64,000 nucleotides of DNA from Azonexus fungiphilus (GCF_003634965.1 NZ_RBXP01000019.1:124001-188000), one strand, 5' to 3'. Shown: positions 38,800-47,854, counted from the stretch's first letter. Notes: generated by a model not told the origin, from the letters alone. Numbers and translations: made by a program.

Positions 38800-40098
38800 T
38801 CAGCGGACGAGGATCGCGCGGAAGTCGTTGACGTTGGTCAGCGTCGGACCGGTCACCAGCAGGTCGCCGAGCGCCGCGAAATAGCCCCAGGCATCGTTGG
38901 CCGCCAGCGCCGCCCGGCCGTCCAGGCCGAGCGCCCTTGCCCGGGCCGGCGTCTGCGGATCGACGAAGGCGCCGGCATTGTCGTCGCTGCCGTCGATGCC
39001 GTCGCTGTCGGCGGCGAGCGCGGCGATGCCGGGCGCGCCGTCGAGCGCCAGGGCCAGGCCGAGCAGGAACTCGCTGTTGCGCCCGCCGCGCCCGCCCTCG
39101 CCGCGCAACGTCACCGTCGTCTCGCCGCCGGACAGCAGGACGCAGGGCTTGCCGGCCGGAAAGCCGTGGCGGCTGCAAGCGAGCGCGATGCCGGCATGGA
39201 CCCTGGCCACCTCGCGCGCCTCGCCCTCGATCGCATCGCCAAGGATCAGCGGCGTGACGCCGCAGCGCAGCGCCTCGGCCGCCGCGGCTTCGAGCATCTG
39301 CCGGGGCGAGGCGAGCAGGACGAAACGCGAACGCGCCAGGCGCGGATCGTCCGGCTTCGGCGTGGCCAGTTCGCCGGCGGCGAGCCGGGCGCGCAAGGCC
39401 GGATCGAGGGGAATCCCGTAACGCTCGAGGATGGCCAGCGCCGCCGCGGCGTCGCCGGGGTCGCCGACGGTCGGGCCGGAAGCGATCGCCGCCGGGTCGT
39501 CGCCGGGCACGTCGGAGATCGCCAGCGTCAGCACCGGTGCCGGCCAGGCCGCCAGCGCCAGGCGCCCGCCCTTGATCGCCGAAAGCTGCTTGCGCACGCC
39601 GTTGATCTCGCCAATGCTCGCCCCCGAGCGCAACAGCACCGATGTGAGCGCCCGCTTCTGTAGCAGCGTCACGCCCGCGGCCGGCGCCGCCAGCAGGGCC
39701 GAGCCGCCACCGGAAATCAGCGCGAGCACGCGATCGTTGACGGTCAACCCGCCAACCAGCGCCAAAATGCGCGCCGCCGCCGCTTCGCCGGCGGCATCGG
39801 GGACCGGATGCGCGGCCTCGACGATCTCGATGCGCGAACAGGGCACGCCGTGCCCGTAGCGGGTCACGACCAGCCCGCTCAGCGGCCCCGGCCAGTGCGC
39901 CTCGACCGCCCTGGCCATTGCCGCCGAAGCCTTGCCGGCGCCGACGACGATCAGCCGCCCGCCCGGCTCCGGCGGCTCGATCGCGGCCAGCGCCGGCGGC
40001 ACGCAGCGGGCCGGGTCGGCCGCCGCCAGGCCGGCAGCGAAAAGGCGCCGCAGCAGTTGGCGCGGATCGTCGAGGTGAGCGTTCACTTCGTCAGCCAT
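38800..40098 (-). CDS. gckA: Glycerate 2-kinase (GckA/TtuD, MOFRL family)
   Basis: 432-aa enzyme phosphorylating D-glycerate to 2-phosphoglycerate. GAGKASAAMARAVEAHW, VLALISGGGSALLAAP, GEINGVRKQLSAIKGGRLA, SDVPGDDPAAIASGPTVGD, and the C-terminal MOFRL motif block LLSGGETTVTLRG...GGRNSEFLLGLAL are present. Older annotation calls this family hydroxypyruvate reductase. Its start overlaps the end of hyi by 16 bases. With hyi and the nearby glcDEF it could carry glycolate carbon into central metabolism, but glyoxylate carboligase and tartronate semialdehyde reductase are not in the window. Confidence 0.92.
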   Translation of the reverse strand: MADEVNAHLDDPRQLLRRLFAAGLAAADPARCVPPALAAIEPPEPGGRLIVVGAGKASAAMARAVEAHWPGPLSGLVVTRYGHGVPCSRIEIVEAAHPVPDAAGEAAAARILALVGGLTVNDRVLALISGGGSALLAAPAAGVTLLQKRALTSVLLRSGASIGEINGVRKQLSAIKGGRLALAAWPAPVLTLAISDVPGDDPAAIASGPTVGDPGDAAAALAILERYGIPLDPALRARLAAGELATPKPDDPRLARSRFVLLASPRQMLEAAAAEALRCGVTPLILGDAIEGEAREVARVHAGIALACSRHGFPAGKPCVLLSGGETTVTLRGEGGRGGRNSEFLLGLALALDGAPGIAALAADSDGIDGSDDNAGAFVDPQTPARARALGLDGRAALAANDAWGYFAALGDLLVTGPTLTNVNDFRAILVR

Positions 40099-40856
40099 GC
40101 CAGCCCCGCTTCGGTCGTCGTCATCGGTTGGTATTCGCAGCCGACCCAGCCGGCATAGCCGAGCCGGTCGAGCAGCGCGAACAGGAAGGGGTAGTTGATC
40201 TCGCCGCTGCCCGGTTCGTGGCGCCCGGGGTTGTCGGCGATCTGAATGTGGCCGATGCGCTCGAGGTTGGCCTCGATGGTGCGCGCCAGGTCGCCCTGGA
40301 TGATCTGCGCGTGGTAGAGGTCGAGCTGGACGCGGACATTGTCACGGTCGACCGCCGCACACAGCGAAAAAGCACGGCCGACGTCGTCGAGCCAGTAGCC
40401 GGGCATGTCGATGCGGCTGTTGATCGGTTCGATCAGCACGCTCGCGCCGAGCGCGGCGAAGCGGTCGGCGGCATGGCGCAGGTTGGCGATGTAGGTGGCG
40501 GTCAGCCGGGCCTCGTCGACGCCGGCCGGGCGCAGGCCGGCCAGGCAGTGCACGCGCCGGCAGCCGAGCGCCTCGGCGTAGGCCAGCGCCTGCTCGACGC
40601 CGGCGGCGAATTCCTTTTCGCGTCCCGGCAGGCAGGCGATGCCACGCTCGCCGGCCGCCCAGTCGCCCGGCGGCAGGTTGAAGAGCACCTGCTGCAGCCC
40701 GGCGTCGCGCAGCCAGCCGGCGATCTCGGCGGCCGGCCAGGCATACGGAAAAAGGTACTCGACGCCGGCAAAACCGGCCGCGGCGGCGCGCGCGAATCGC
40801 TCGGGAAAGGGCTGCTCGGCGAACAGGAAACTGAGGTTGGCGGCGAACTTTGGCAT
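40083..40856 (-). CDS. hyi: Hydroxypyruvate isomerase
   Basis: 257-aa TIM-barrel isomerase interconverting hydroxypyruvate and tartronate semialdehyde. It matches Hyi in length and in KFAANLSFLFAEQPFPERF, FNLPPGDWAAGERGIACLPGR, LIEPINSRIDMPGYWL, VQLDLYHAQIIQGDLA and GHIQIADNPGRHEPGSGEINY. A moderate repeat copy (40341-40378) encodes FSLCAAVDRDN. Divergent from the cobalamin adenosyltransferase; promoter region 64 bp. Confidence 0.93.
   Translation of the reverse strand: MPKFAANLSFLFAEQPFPERFARAAAAGFAGVEYLFPYAWPAAEIAGWLRDAGLQQVLFNLPPGDWAAGERGIACLPGREKEFAAGVEQALAYAEALGCRRVHCLAGLRPAGVDEARLTATYIANLRHAADRFAALGASVLIEPINSRIDMPGYWLDDVGRAFSLCAAVDRDNVRVQLDLYHAQIIQGDLARTIEANLERIGHIQIADNPGRHEPGSGEINYPFLFALLDRLGYAGWVGCEYQPMTTTEAGLAWLTK
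40341..40378 (+). repeat. Moderate copy of the dispersed repeat in hyi
   Basis: TCACGGTCGACCGCCG (40343-40357) and GCGAAAAAGC (40364-40373); only one A-tract. No length change relative to the Hyi family is evident here. Confidence 0.5.
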
Positions 40857-40886
40857 GACGGCGACAGTCTGTGCGGGGCTGGAAAG

Positions 40887-40892
40887 TATAAT
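40887..40892 (+). promoter_or_regulatory. Candidate -10 box for the cobalamin adenosyltransferase gene
   Basis: TATAAT at 40887-40892, 28 bp before the GTG start at 40920; -35 not evident. Confidence 0.45.
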
Positions 40893-40919
40893 TCGCCGTT
40901 CACCAAGGAGAAGGCAATC

Positions 40920-41516
40920 GTGGATAACCAAGAACAAAACGAACGCAAAGGCGATGAACGCAAAGGCAATCGCCTGTCGAAGATCGTCACCCGCACCGGC
41001 GACGGCGGCACCACCGGTCTCGGCGACGGCAGCCGGACGACCAAGGACAGCCTGCGCATCGCCGCCATCGGCGAGGTCGACGAGCTGAACTCCAGCCTCG
41101 GCCTGCTGCTCTGCGAGGAACTCCCGGACGCCGTGCGCACTGCGCTGCTCGACATCCAGCACGACCTGTTCGACCTTGGCGGCGAACTCTGCCTGCCCGG
41201 CATGGCGCTGATGAAGGACGCCCAGGTCGAGCGCCTCGAGCAACTGGCCGAAACCTTCAACCGCGAGCTGCCGATGCTCAAGGAGTTCATCCTACCCGGC
41301 GGCACGCGGCCGGCGGCGCTCGCCCACCTCAGCCGCACCATCTGCCGTCGCGCCGAGCGGGCAATGGTCGCCCTGCACCACGCTGAAGCGCTATCCGATG
41401 CCGCCCGCCGCTACATCAACCGCTTGTCCGACCTGCTCTTCGTCTTCGGGCGCAGCCTCAACCGCGCCGGCGGCCGCGGCGACGTGCTCTGGCAAAAGGC
41501 CAAGAACGCCAGCTGA
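40920..41516 (+). CDS. PduO-type cob(I)alamin adenosyltransferase
   Basis: 198-aa ATP:corrinoid adenosyltransferase making adenosylcobalamin. Conserved IVTRTGDGGTTGLGDGSR (ATP loop), GEVDELNSSLGLL, and CRRAERAMVAL...YINRLSDLLFVFGRSLN mark the PduO family. An unusual charged N-terminal tail (NQEQNERKGDERKGN) precedes the core. GTG start with AAGGAG at 40905-40910 is the only start with a good ribosome site. Confidence 0.93.
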   Translation: MDNQEQNERKGDERKGNRLSKIVTRTGDGGTTGLGDGSRTTKDSLRIAAIGEVDELNSSLGLLLCEELPDAVRTALLDIQHDLFDLGGELCLPGMALMKDAQVERLEQLAETFNRELPMLKEFILPGGTRPAALAHLSRTICRRAERAMVALHHAEALSDAARRYINRLSDLLFVFGRSLNRAGGRGDVLWQKAKNAS

Positions 41517-41574
41517 GGCTTGCTAGCAGCGGCGCCGGCGCCGCATAATCAGGTACCCATCCCAGGCCGCAACC

Positions 41575-41802
41575 GTGTACCGCGTCGTCACCAAATATCG
41601 CAACGGCACCGCCCGCCCCGTCGTCGAACGGGGCCCCTGGCACACGTCCCGGAAAATCGCCGAGGACTGGGCGCAGACGCTGCGCGAGCACGGCTACATC
41701 GCCCACATCGAAACCCAGAACGGCCTGCTCGACGCAGGCGCGGCCGCTGCCGCCGGCGGCGACAACAGCGACCTGCTGGCGGCCTTGTCGAGCATGGCCT
41801 GA
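41575..41802 (+). CDS. Small conserved protein of unknown function
   Basis: 75 aa starting with GTG: YRVVTKYRNGTARPVVERGPW then SRKIAEDWAQTLREHGYIAHIE and a low-complexity alanine/glycine tail. The strand-helix-strand outline resembles small DNA- or RNA-mimic folds but no family is recognised. It lies 58 bp after the adenosyltransferase and converges on the ABC operon. Confidence 0.65.
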   Translation: MYRVVTKYRNGTARPVVERGPWHTSRKIAEDWAQTLREHGYIAHIETQNGLLDAGAAAAAGGDNSDLLAALSSMA

Positions 41803-41809
41803 GCGGCGC

Positions 41810-42943
41810 CTAGACCTGGGTCTGGGTCACCGCCTTGCGGAAGCGCAGCAGCGCGATCACGAAGAACACCGCACCGACCGCGCTCATTGCCGCCAGGTCG
41901 GGCCAGACCACGTCGAGGCCGGCACCGCGATAGAGGATCGCCTGGGCGAGGCGGACGAAATAGGTGGTCGGCGCCGCCAGCATCAGGTCCTGGATGAACT
42001 GCGGCATGCTCTCGCGCGGCGAAACGCCGCCGGAGAGCAGCATCAGCGGGATGATGCAGAGGATCACCAGCAACCCGAACTGCGGCATCGAGCGCGCCAG
42101 CGTGCCGAGGAAGATGCCGATCGACGCCGCCGCGAACAGGTAGCAGGCGGCGGCACCGAGGAACAGCGGCAGCGAGCCGGCGATCGGCACCGCCAGCACG
42201 CGCTCGACCATCACCGCCAGCGCGAAGCTGACGCCGATCAGCACCGCCAGGCCGTTGGCCCAGATCTTGGCGAGCATGATCTCGAACGGCGTCAGCGGCA
42301 TCACCAGCAGGTGCTCGACGGTGCCGTGCTCGCGTTCGCGGATGAAGGCGGCGCCGACCAGGATGATGGTCAGCATGGTGACGTTGTTGATCGCCTCCAT
42401 GACGCCGCCGAACCAGAAGCCCTTGAGGTTGGGATTGAACAGCACGCGGCTGCTCAGGCGCACCGGCGCGGCAGCGGCGGCGCGGGTGCCGGTGAGGTAT
42501 TCGGCGATCTCGCCGAGGGCGATGCTGCGAATGTAGTTGGCGCCGATGAAGGCCTGGCTCATGATCGTCGCATCGATGTTGAGCTGCAGGTCGGGCGACT
42601 TGCCAGCGAGCACGTCGCGCTGGAAGTTGGCCGGGATCACCAGGACGAAGTTGTAGCGGCCGGAATCCATGCCGGCATCGACCTCGGCCAGCCGGATCAT
42701 CGCCGGCTGGCGGAAGTACGGCGGGTAGAAGGCGTCGGCGATGCGCTGCGAGAGCGGCGAGCGATCCTCGTCGACGATCGCCACCGGCGCATTGTTCAGC
42801 TCCTGCGAGACGCCGGTCGCGGCCTCGTAGATGGCCCCGGAAAAGGCCCAGCAGATGAGCAGCAGCAAGGTCTTGTCGGCCCACAGGCTTTTCAGTTCCT
42901 TGAGTCCGAGGCGGAAGATGCTGGCCAGGCTGGGCAGGCGCAT
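41810..42943 (-). CDS. ABC-2 type permease (YbhR-like)
   Basis: 377-aa membrane subunit. One N-terminal span (about 25-42), a large periplasmic domain (45-175) and five C-terminal spans with the ABC-2 signature around LLVMPLTPFEIMLAKIWANG. It starts one base after the fusion gene's stop region and is the last gene of a membrane-fusion/ATPase-permease/permease operon corresponding to E. coli ybhG-ybhF-ybhS-ybhR. Confidence 0.9.
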   Translation of the reverse strand: MRLPSLASIFRLGLKELKSLWADKTLLLLICWAFSGAIYEAATGVSQELNNAPVAIVDEDRSPLSQRIADAFYPPYFRQPAMIRLAEVDAGMDSGRYNFVLVIPANFQRDVLAGKSPDLQLNIDATIMSQAFIGANYIRSIALGEIAEYLTGTRAAAAAPVRLSSRVLFNPNLKGFWFGGVMEAINNVTMLTIILVGAAFIREREHGTVEHLLVMPLTPFEIMLAKIWANGLAVLIGVSFALAVMVERVLAVPIAGSLPLFLGAAACYLFAAASIGIFLGTLARSMPQFGLLVILCIIPLMLLSGGVSPRESMPQFIQDLMLAAPTTYFVRLAQAILYRGAGLDVVWPDLAAMSAVGAVFFVIALLRFRKAVTQTQV

Positions 42944-42944
42944 G

Positions 42945-45707
42945 CTAGTTCTCCTGCTTCTTCAGCAGCGCCACGGCGAGCAGCGTCAGCACCGGGATGA
43001 AGGCGGCCAGCGCCAGGAACTGCGGCAGCAGGTCGGCGATGCCGAGGGCCTTGGTGTAGGTGCCGCGGCTGATGACCAGGAAGTAGCTCGCCGGGAACAG
43101 CTGGCCGATCCAGTAGCTGGCGCCCTCGAGCGCACCGACCGGCGTGGTCAGCCCGGAAAAGCTGACCGTCGGCAGCATGGTCAGGATCGCCGTGCCGAAC
43201 AGCGCCGCGATCTGCGTCCGGGTGAAGGTCGAGATGAGCAGGCCGAGGCCGGTGGTGGCGACGACGTAGAGCGTCGCCCCGAGCGTCAGCGCCGCCAGGC
43301 TGCCCTTGATCGGCACCTGGAACACCAGCTGCGACTGGATCACCAGCAGCACGAAGCTGATCAGCGAGACGACGACATACGGCAACTGCTTGCCGAGCAG
43401 GAACTCGAGCCGGGTCACCGGCGTCACGTAGAGGTTGGTGATCGAGCCGAGCTCCTTCTCGCGGACGACGCCCAGCGCCATCAGGATGGCCGGGATGAAG
43501 ATCAGCAGGATCGGGATCACCGCCGGCACCATCGCGTAGATGCTCTTGACGTCCTGGTTGTAGCGGTAGCGGGTGACCAGGTTGGCCGCCGCCGGCGCCG
43601 TGCCGCCGACGTTCTCGCGCGCCAGCTGCTGCAGGTAGAGCTGGTGCATGCCCTCGGCGTAGCCGCGCACCGTCTCGCCGCGGTAAGGCATGGCGCCGTC
43701 GATCCACAGGCCGATCTCGGGCGCCCGGCCGCGGCGCAGGTCGCGGCCGTAGCCTTCGGGGATGTCGACGGCCAGCGCCAGTTCGCCGTTCTTCATCCGG
43801 CGCTCGAGCTCGCCATCGTCGACGATCGCCGGGCGGGTGAAGAAATAGCGCGAACCGGCGATGTTCTCGACGTAGGCGCGGCTTTCCGGCGACTGGTCGC
43901 GATCGATCGCGGCAAAACGCAGGCCCTCGACGTCGAGCGAGATGCCGAAGCCGAGGACGAACATCAGCAGGGCCGAGCCGAGCAGCGCGAAAGCCAGGCG
44001 CACCGGGTCGCGGCGCAGTTCGAGCGCCTCGCGGCCGGCGTAGCCGAGCAGGCGGCGCAAGCTGAAAATGCCGCCCGGCTGACGGTCGACCGTCAGCGCC
44101 GGGGGGGGTTCGGGCGGTTCACGGTCGACCGCGGTTTTTGCCGTTTTTTCACCGTCGACCGTCAGCGTCGTGCCGCCGCCGGCGGCCTCGAGGTAGCCGA
44201 TGAACGCCTCCTCCAGCGTCGCCGCGCCGCGCTGCGCCACCAGCGCCGCCGGCGTGTCGCTGGCGAGCACGCGGCCGGCGTGCATCAGCGAGATGCGGTC
44301 GCAGCGCTCGGCCTCGTTCATGAAATGGGTCGAGATGAAGATGGTCACGCCCTGCTCGCGCGACAGCTCGACCAGCAGCGCCCAGAACTCGTCGCGGGCG
44401 ACCGGGTCGACGCCCGAGGTCGGCTCGTCGAGGATCAGGAGCTTCGGTTCATGAACCACGGCGACGGCCAGCGACAGCCGCTGGCGGATGCCCAGCGGCA
44501 GGTCGGCGGCGCGCTTGGCGGCGTAGTCGGCGAGCTTGAAGCGCTGCATCAGCGTCGCGATGCGCGGCCCGCGGGCGGCCGCCGGCAGGTGGAAGAGGCG
44601 GGCGTGCAGGTCGAGGTTCTCGGCCACCGTCAGCTCGCCGTAGAGCGAGAACGACTGCGACATGTAGCCGACCTGCCGGCGCGTCGCCAGGTCGCGCCCA
44701 TCGACCGGCCGGCCGAACAGCCGGGCCTGGCCCTCGCTCGGCGGCAGCAGGCCGGTCAGCATCTTCATCGTGGTCGTCTTGCCGCAGCCGTTCGAGCCGA
44801 GGAAGCCGAAGATCTCGCCGCGGCCGATGCGGAAGCTGACCCGGTCGACCGCGGTGAAATCGCCGAATCGCTGCGACAGCTGCTCGGCCTCGATCGCCCA
44901 GTCGGCCTCGCCGGTCGCGGCGCGCGGCGGGATCGTCAGGCCGCCGCCGGCACCGCGACGGGCCGCCGGCAGGAGCTGGACGAAAGCCGCATCGAGCGTC
45001 GCCGTGGCGGTCCGCGCGCGCAACTCGGCCGGCGTGCCGGTGCCGAGGATGCGCCCGGCGTCCATCGCCACCAGCCAGTCGAAGCGCTCGGCCTCCTCCA
45101 TGTAGGCGGTGGCGACGAGCACGCTCATGCCTGGCCGGCGCTCGCGGATGCGCTCGATCAGTTCCCAGAACTGGCGCCGCGACAGCGGATCGACGCCGGT
45201 CGTCGGCTCGTCGAGGATGAGCAGGTCGGGATCGTGGATCAGCGCGCAGCACAGGCCGAGCTTCTGCTTCATGCCGCCCGACAGTTTCGCCGCCGGGCGG
45301 TCGCGGAAAGGCGTCAGACCGGTCGCCGCGAGCAGGTCGGCGATGCGCCCGGCGCGCTCGCGCCTGTCCTGGCCGAACAGGCGACCGAAGAAATCGACGT
45401 TCTCGAAGACCGACAGCGTCGGATACAGGTTCTTGCCCAGGCCTTGCGGCATGTAGGCGATGCGCGGCTGCACCACGGCGCGGTAGCGGCGGTCGCCGAT
45501 GTCGCCGCCGAGCACCTCGACCCGCCCCGACTGGATCTTGCGCGCCCCCGAGACGAGCGCCAGCAACGACGACTTGCCGACCCCGTCGGGCCCGATCAGG
45601 CCGACCATGCAGCCGGCCGGCAGGACGAGATCGATGGCGTCGAGCGCCAGCGCATCGCCATAGCGATGGCTGACCGCGCTCAGGCTGGCGACCGGCGGGC
45701 GGTCCAT
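42945..45707 (-). CDS. ABC exporter fusion: two ATPase domains plus ABC-2 permease (RbbA-like)
   Basis: 920 aa. ABC1 (about 5-235): Walker [11 protein letters not shown], signature [11 protein letters not shown], Walker [21 protein letters not shown]2 (about 255-500): [11 protein letters not shown], degenerate signature [25 protein letters not shown] linker (about 500-550) is followed by an ABC-2 permease with six spans (550-920). In E. coli these are separate YbhF and YbhS; here they are joined, as in RbbA/YhiH. The linker is built almost wholly of three repeat cores ([17 protein letters not shown] and ALTVDRQ). Substrates are likely drugs or envelope components. Confidence 0.9.
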   Translation of the reverse strand: MDRPPVASLSAVSHRYGDALALDAIDLVLPAGCMVGLIGPDGVGKSSLLALVSGARKIQSGRVEVLGGDIGDRRYRAVVQPRIAYMPQGLGKNLYPTLSVFENVDFFGRLFGQDRRERAGRIADLLAATGLTPFRDRPAAKLSGGMKQKLGLCCALIHDPDLLILDEPTTGVDPLSRRQFWELIERIRERRPGMSVLVATAYMEEAERFDWLVAMDAGRILGTGTPAELRARTATATLDAAFVQLLPAARRGAGGGLTIPPRAATGEADWAIEAEQLSQRFGDFTAVDRVSFRIGRGEIFGFLGSNGCGKTTTMKMLTGLLPPSEGQARLFGRPVDGRDLATRRQVGYMSQSFSLYGELTVAENLDLHARLFHLPAAARGPRIATLMQRFKLADYAAKRAADLPLGIRQRLSLAVAVVHEPKLLILDEPTSGVDPVARDEFWALLVELSREQGVTIFISTHFMNEAERCDRISLMHAGRVLASDTPAALVAQRGAATLEEAFIGYLEAAGGGTTLTVDGEKTAKTAVDREPPEPPPALTVDRQPGGIFSLRRLLGYAGREALELRRDPVRLAFALLGSALLMFVLGFGISLDVEGLRFAAIDRDQSPESRAYVENIAGSRYFFTRPAIVDDGELERRMKNGELALAVDIPEGYGRDLRRGRAPEIGLWIDGAMPYRGETVRGYAEGMHQLYLQQLARENVGGTAPAAANLVTRYRYNQDVKSIYAMVPAVIPILLIFIPAILMALGVVREKELGSITNLYVTPVTRLEFLLGKQLPYVVVSLISFVLLVIQSQLVFQVPIKGSLAALTLGATLYVVATTGLGLLISTFTRTQIAALFGTAILTMLPTVSFSGLTTPVGALEGASYWIGQLFPASYFLVISRGTYTKALGIADLLPQFLALAAFIPVLTLLAVALLKKQEN
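44078..44097. repeat. Perfect 20-bp palindrome, dispersed-repeat core in ABC fusion linker
   Basis: GCTGACGGTC and its exact inverse complement abut at 44087/44088. Encodes ALTVDRQ on the minus strand. Confidence 0.8.
44119..44166 (-). repeat. Inverted pair of dispersed-repeat cores enclosing two A-tracts
   Basis: Minus strand: GACGGTCGACGGTG, AAAAAACGGCAAAAACCG, then CGGTCGACCGTGA. The complete element is bounded by a core on both sides. Encodes [15 protein letters not shown] of the fusion linker. Confidence 0.8.
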
Positions 45708-45713
45708 GCTCGC

Positions 45714-46700
45714 TTACTGCCCGTCGATCCGCAGCGCCGGCGGCCAGGCGACGTCGGCGTCGAGGCGCAGGTAGGCGACGCCGGGCATGCCGGCCTTGGC
45801 CAGGTCGGCGTGGGCGGCCAGCCAGGCCGGATCGGCGCGGACCTTGACGCGGAACATCAGCTTGTCGCGCTCGCCGCGGGTTTCGACCTCGCGCGGCGTG
45901 AACTGCGCCTTCGCCGCGACGAAGCTGACCCGCGCCGGGATCGGCGTCTGCGGCAGCGCGTCGAGGACGATCCGCGCCTCGCCGCCAAGGGCGATGCGGC
46001 CGGCTTCGCCGGTCGGCAGGTAGACGGTCATGAACATGTCGCCGAGATCGACCAGCGTCAGCGCCTTGCCGCCGGCAGCCAGGACCTCGCCCGGCTCGGC
46101 CAGGCGGTAGAGGACGCGGCCGGAAATCGGCGCCTTCAGTTCGCTGTCGGCCAGCGTCGCCTGCAGTGCCTCGAGGCGGGCGACGGCTGCCGCGACGCCG
46201 GCATCGGCGGCGCCGACGCGGCCCTGCGCTTCGGCCATGCCGGCGGTGGCGCCGGCCATCCCGGTCTGGTCGGTATCGAGCTTGTTGCGGCTGATGAAGC
46301 CGCGGCCGACCAGTTCCTCCGAACGCTGCAGCGTCTTGCCCGCCAGGGCGACATCGGCGCGCGACTTGCGCATCCCGGCCTGCGACTGCTCGAGCGCCCG
46401 CCGCGCCTGCTCGACCTGGGCCTCGGCCGCCCGCACCTGGGCGCCCAGTTCGGCGGCATCGAGCCGGGCGACGACGGCGCCGGCCTCGACCCGGTCGCCC
46501 TCGCGGGCGAGCACGGCGTCCAGGCGACCGGCGATCTTGCTGGCCACATCGACCTCGGTCGCCTCGAGACGGCCGTTGCCGTAGACGATGCCGGCGGGCA
46601 GGCCAGCCGGACGTTGCAGGTAGAGATAGAAGCCGACGCTTGCGGTCGACACGGCGAGAAGGGCAAAAACCAGCGGCCGGACAAAACGTTTCGTACTCAT
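45714..46700 (-). CDS. HlyD-family membrane fusion protein (YbhG-like)
   Basis: 328-aa periplasmic adaptor. One N-terminal membrane anchor (about 7-25), then GNGRLEATEVDVASKIAGRLDAVLAREGDRVEAGAVVARLD (lipoyl half), a coiled-coil hairpin (about 75-175) rich in Ala/Gln/Glu, and ELKAPISGRVLYRLAEPGEVLAAG. It is the first gene of the export operon, ending seven bases before the fusion gene start. A TetR-type operator lies 21 bp upstream of the ATG. Its membrane anchor is encoded by a dispersed-repeat copy. Confidence 0.9.
   Translation of the reverse strand: MSTKRFVRPLVFALLAVSTASVGFYLYLQRPAGLPAGIVYGNGRLEATEVDVASKIAGRLDAVLAREGDRVEAGAVVARLDAAELGAQVRAAEAQVEQARRALEQSQAGMRKSRADVALAGKTLQRSEELVGRGFISRNKLDTDQTGMAGATAGMAEAQGRVGAADAGVAAAVARLEALQATLADSELKAPISGRVLYRLAEPGEVLAAGGKALTLVDLGDMFMTVYLPTGEAGRIALGGEARIVLDALPQTPIPARVSFVAAKAQFTPREVETRGERDKLMFRVKVRADPAWLAAHADLAKAGMPGVAYLRLDADVAWPPALRIDGQ
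46637..46675 (+). repeat. Dispersed-repeat copy in the membrane anchor of the YbhG-like protein
   Basis: TTGCGGTCGACACGGCG (46640-46656), AGAAGGGCAAAAACC (46657-46671). One core mismatch; A-tract tail well preserved. Encodes VFALLAVSTAS. Confidence 0.55.
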
Positions 46701-46720
46701 GGCAGACCCCGTCGGATTAC

Positions 46721-46734
46721 TGACCAATCGGTCA
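46721..46734. promoter_or_regulatory. TetR/CecR-type operator before the ABC export operon
   Basis: TGACCAATCGGTCA: five-base arms TGACC/GGTCA around AATC. This is the common half-site type of TetR regulators such as CecR, which controls ybhGFSR in E. coli. The regulator gene is not in the window. Confidence 0.65.
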
Positions 46735-46784
46735 CTACTGTCCCGATTATAGGCCTGACGGCGTTCTCCGGCCAGCCGGCCGGC

Positions 46785-46919
46785 TCATTCCGGGGTCCGG
46801 AAGAAGATCAGCCAGGCACCGCCGATGGCCACCAGCAAGGGAATTTCGAACAGGAAGGGATAACGCCAGGCAAGGCCGACGCTGGCACCGACAAGGAGAA
46901 GATAGAGCAGGAAGCGCAA
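46785..46919 (-). CDS. 44-residue membrane peptide with TTG start
   Basis: Open frame TTG 46919 to TGA 46785. It codes two hydrophobic segments, RFLLYLLLVGASVGLAW and FEIPLLVAIGGAWLIFF, around RYPFL, ending RTPE. GGAG lies five bases before the TTG. It sits between the ABC export operon and tRNA-Ser, same strand. No family assigned; reality rests on the ribosome site and the clean two-span pattern. Confidence 0.5.
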   Translation of the reverse strand: MRFLLYLLLVGASVGLAWRYPFLFEIPLLVAIGGAWLIFFRTPE

Positions 46920-46937
46920 GGCGGCTCCGGTCGGAAG

Positions 46938-47025
46938 TGGCGGGTCCGGTGAGATTCGAACTCACGATGGGTTTCCCCACGCCGGTTTTCAAGACCGGTG
47001 CATTCAACCGCTCTGCCACAGACCC
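46938..47025 (-). tRNA. serT: tRNA-Ser(UGA)
   Basis: 88 nt with encoded CCA. Acceptor GGGTCTG pairs with CGGACCC, discriminator G. The anticodon loop CTTGAAA gives UGA, reading UCA. The long variable arm (GTGGGGAAACCCAT region) is the class II hallmark of tRNA-Ser. T-arm GAGTTCGAATCTC present. Confidence 0.96.
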
Positions 47026-47146
47026 GCGGAAGGCGCGCATGATAACACAGGCGCCCCGGGCGATGCCGGCAGGGCGGAAGTTTGAAACTTTGTCGCGAGT
47101 CCGTTAGTCTTAGCCCTCGTATCAACCAGACTGGGAGTTAGCCCGG

Positions 47147-47836
47147 ATGAACACCAACTTCGAAATCGCCCGCCAGGGCGCCACCGTTGCGACGCAGCAG
47201 AACCGCGTCCTGCGCAACACCTACATGCTGCTCGGCCTGTCGATGGTGCCGACCGTGCTCGGTGCACTCGCCGGCATCCAGATGGGCTTTTCCTTCTTCG
47301 CCGGCAGCCCGCTGATTTCCTTCGTGCTGTTCATGGGCATCGCCTTCGGCTTCATGTGGGGCATCGAGAAGAACAAGGATTCCGGCCTCGGCGTCGCGCT
47401 GCTGCTCGGTTTCACCTTCTTCATGGGCCTGATGCTGTCGCGCATCCTCCAGTTCGCGCTCGGCTTCGCCAACGGCGGTTCGATGATCGCGCTGGCGGCC
47501 GGCGGCACCGGCGCCATCTTCTTCGTCCTGTCGTCGATCGCCGCCACCAGCAAGCGCGACTTCAGCGGCATGGGCAAGTTCCTGTTCGCCGGCGTCATCC
47601 TGGTCCTGCTCGCCGCGCTGGCCAACATCTTCTTCCAGATTCCGGCCCTGTCGCTGGCAATCTCGGCAGCCGTCGTCGGCATCTTCTCGGCCTACATCCT
47701 GTACGACATCAACCGCATCGTGCAGGGCGGCGAGACCAACTACGTCACCGCCACGCTGGCCGTCTATCTCGACGTCTACAACGTCTTCGTCGGCCTGCTG
47801 CAGCTGATCATGGCCTTCACCGGCGAACGCGACTGA
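47147..47836 (+). CDS. yccA: Bax inhibitor-1/YccA family membrane protein
   Basis: 229 aa with seven hydrophobic spans beginning at about residue 22 (LRNTYMLLGLSMVPTVLGALAG) and the C-terminal signature YDINRIVQGGETNYVTATLAVYLDVYN with the paired aspartates of the TMBIM/BI-1 calcium-leak family. In E. coli YccA modulates FtsH proteolysis. GGGAGTTA region precedes the ATG. Ends in a bidirectional terminator. Confidence 0.93.
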   Translation: MNTNFEIARQGATVATQQNRVLRNTYMLLGLSMVPTVLGALAGIQMGFSFFAGSPLISFVLFMGIAFGFMWGIEKNKDSGLGVALLLGFTFFMGLMLSRILQFALGFANGGSMIALAAGGTGAIFFVLSSIAATSKRDFSGMGKFLFAGVILVLLAALANIFFQIPALSLAISAAVVGIFSAYILYDINRIVQGGETNYVTATLAVYLDVYNVFVGLLQLIMAFTGERD

Positions 47837-47854
47837 GCGCGCCAAGGCGTTAGC

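Noticed and set aside
42831-46952. A 1373-codon open frame on the plus strand across the ABC export operon
   Set aside because: Antisense shadow of three well-supported genes in very GC-rich DNA. Its translation is low-complexity Arg/Gly/Asp/Gln with no domain, and no ribosome site fits.
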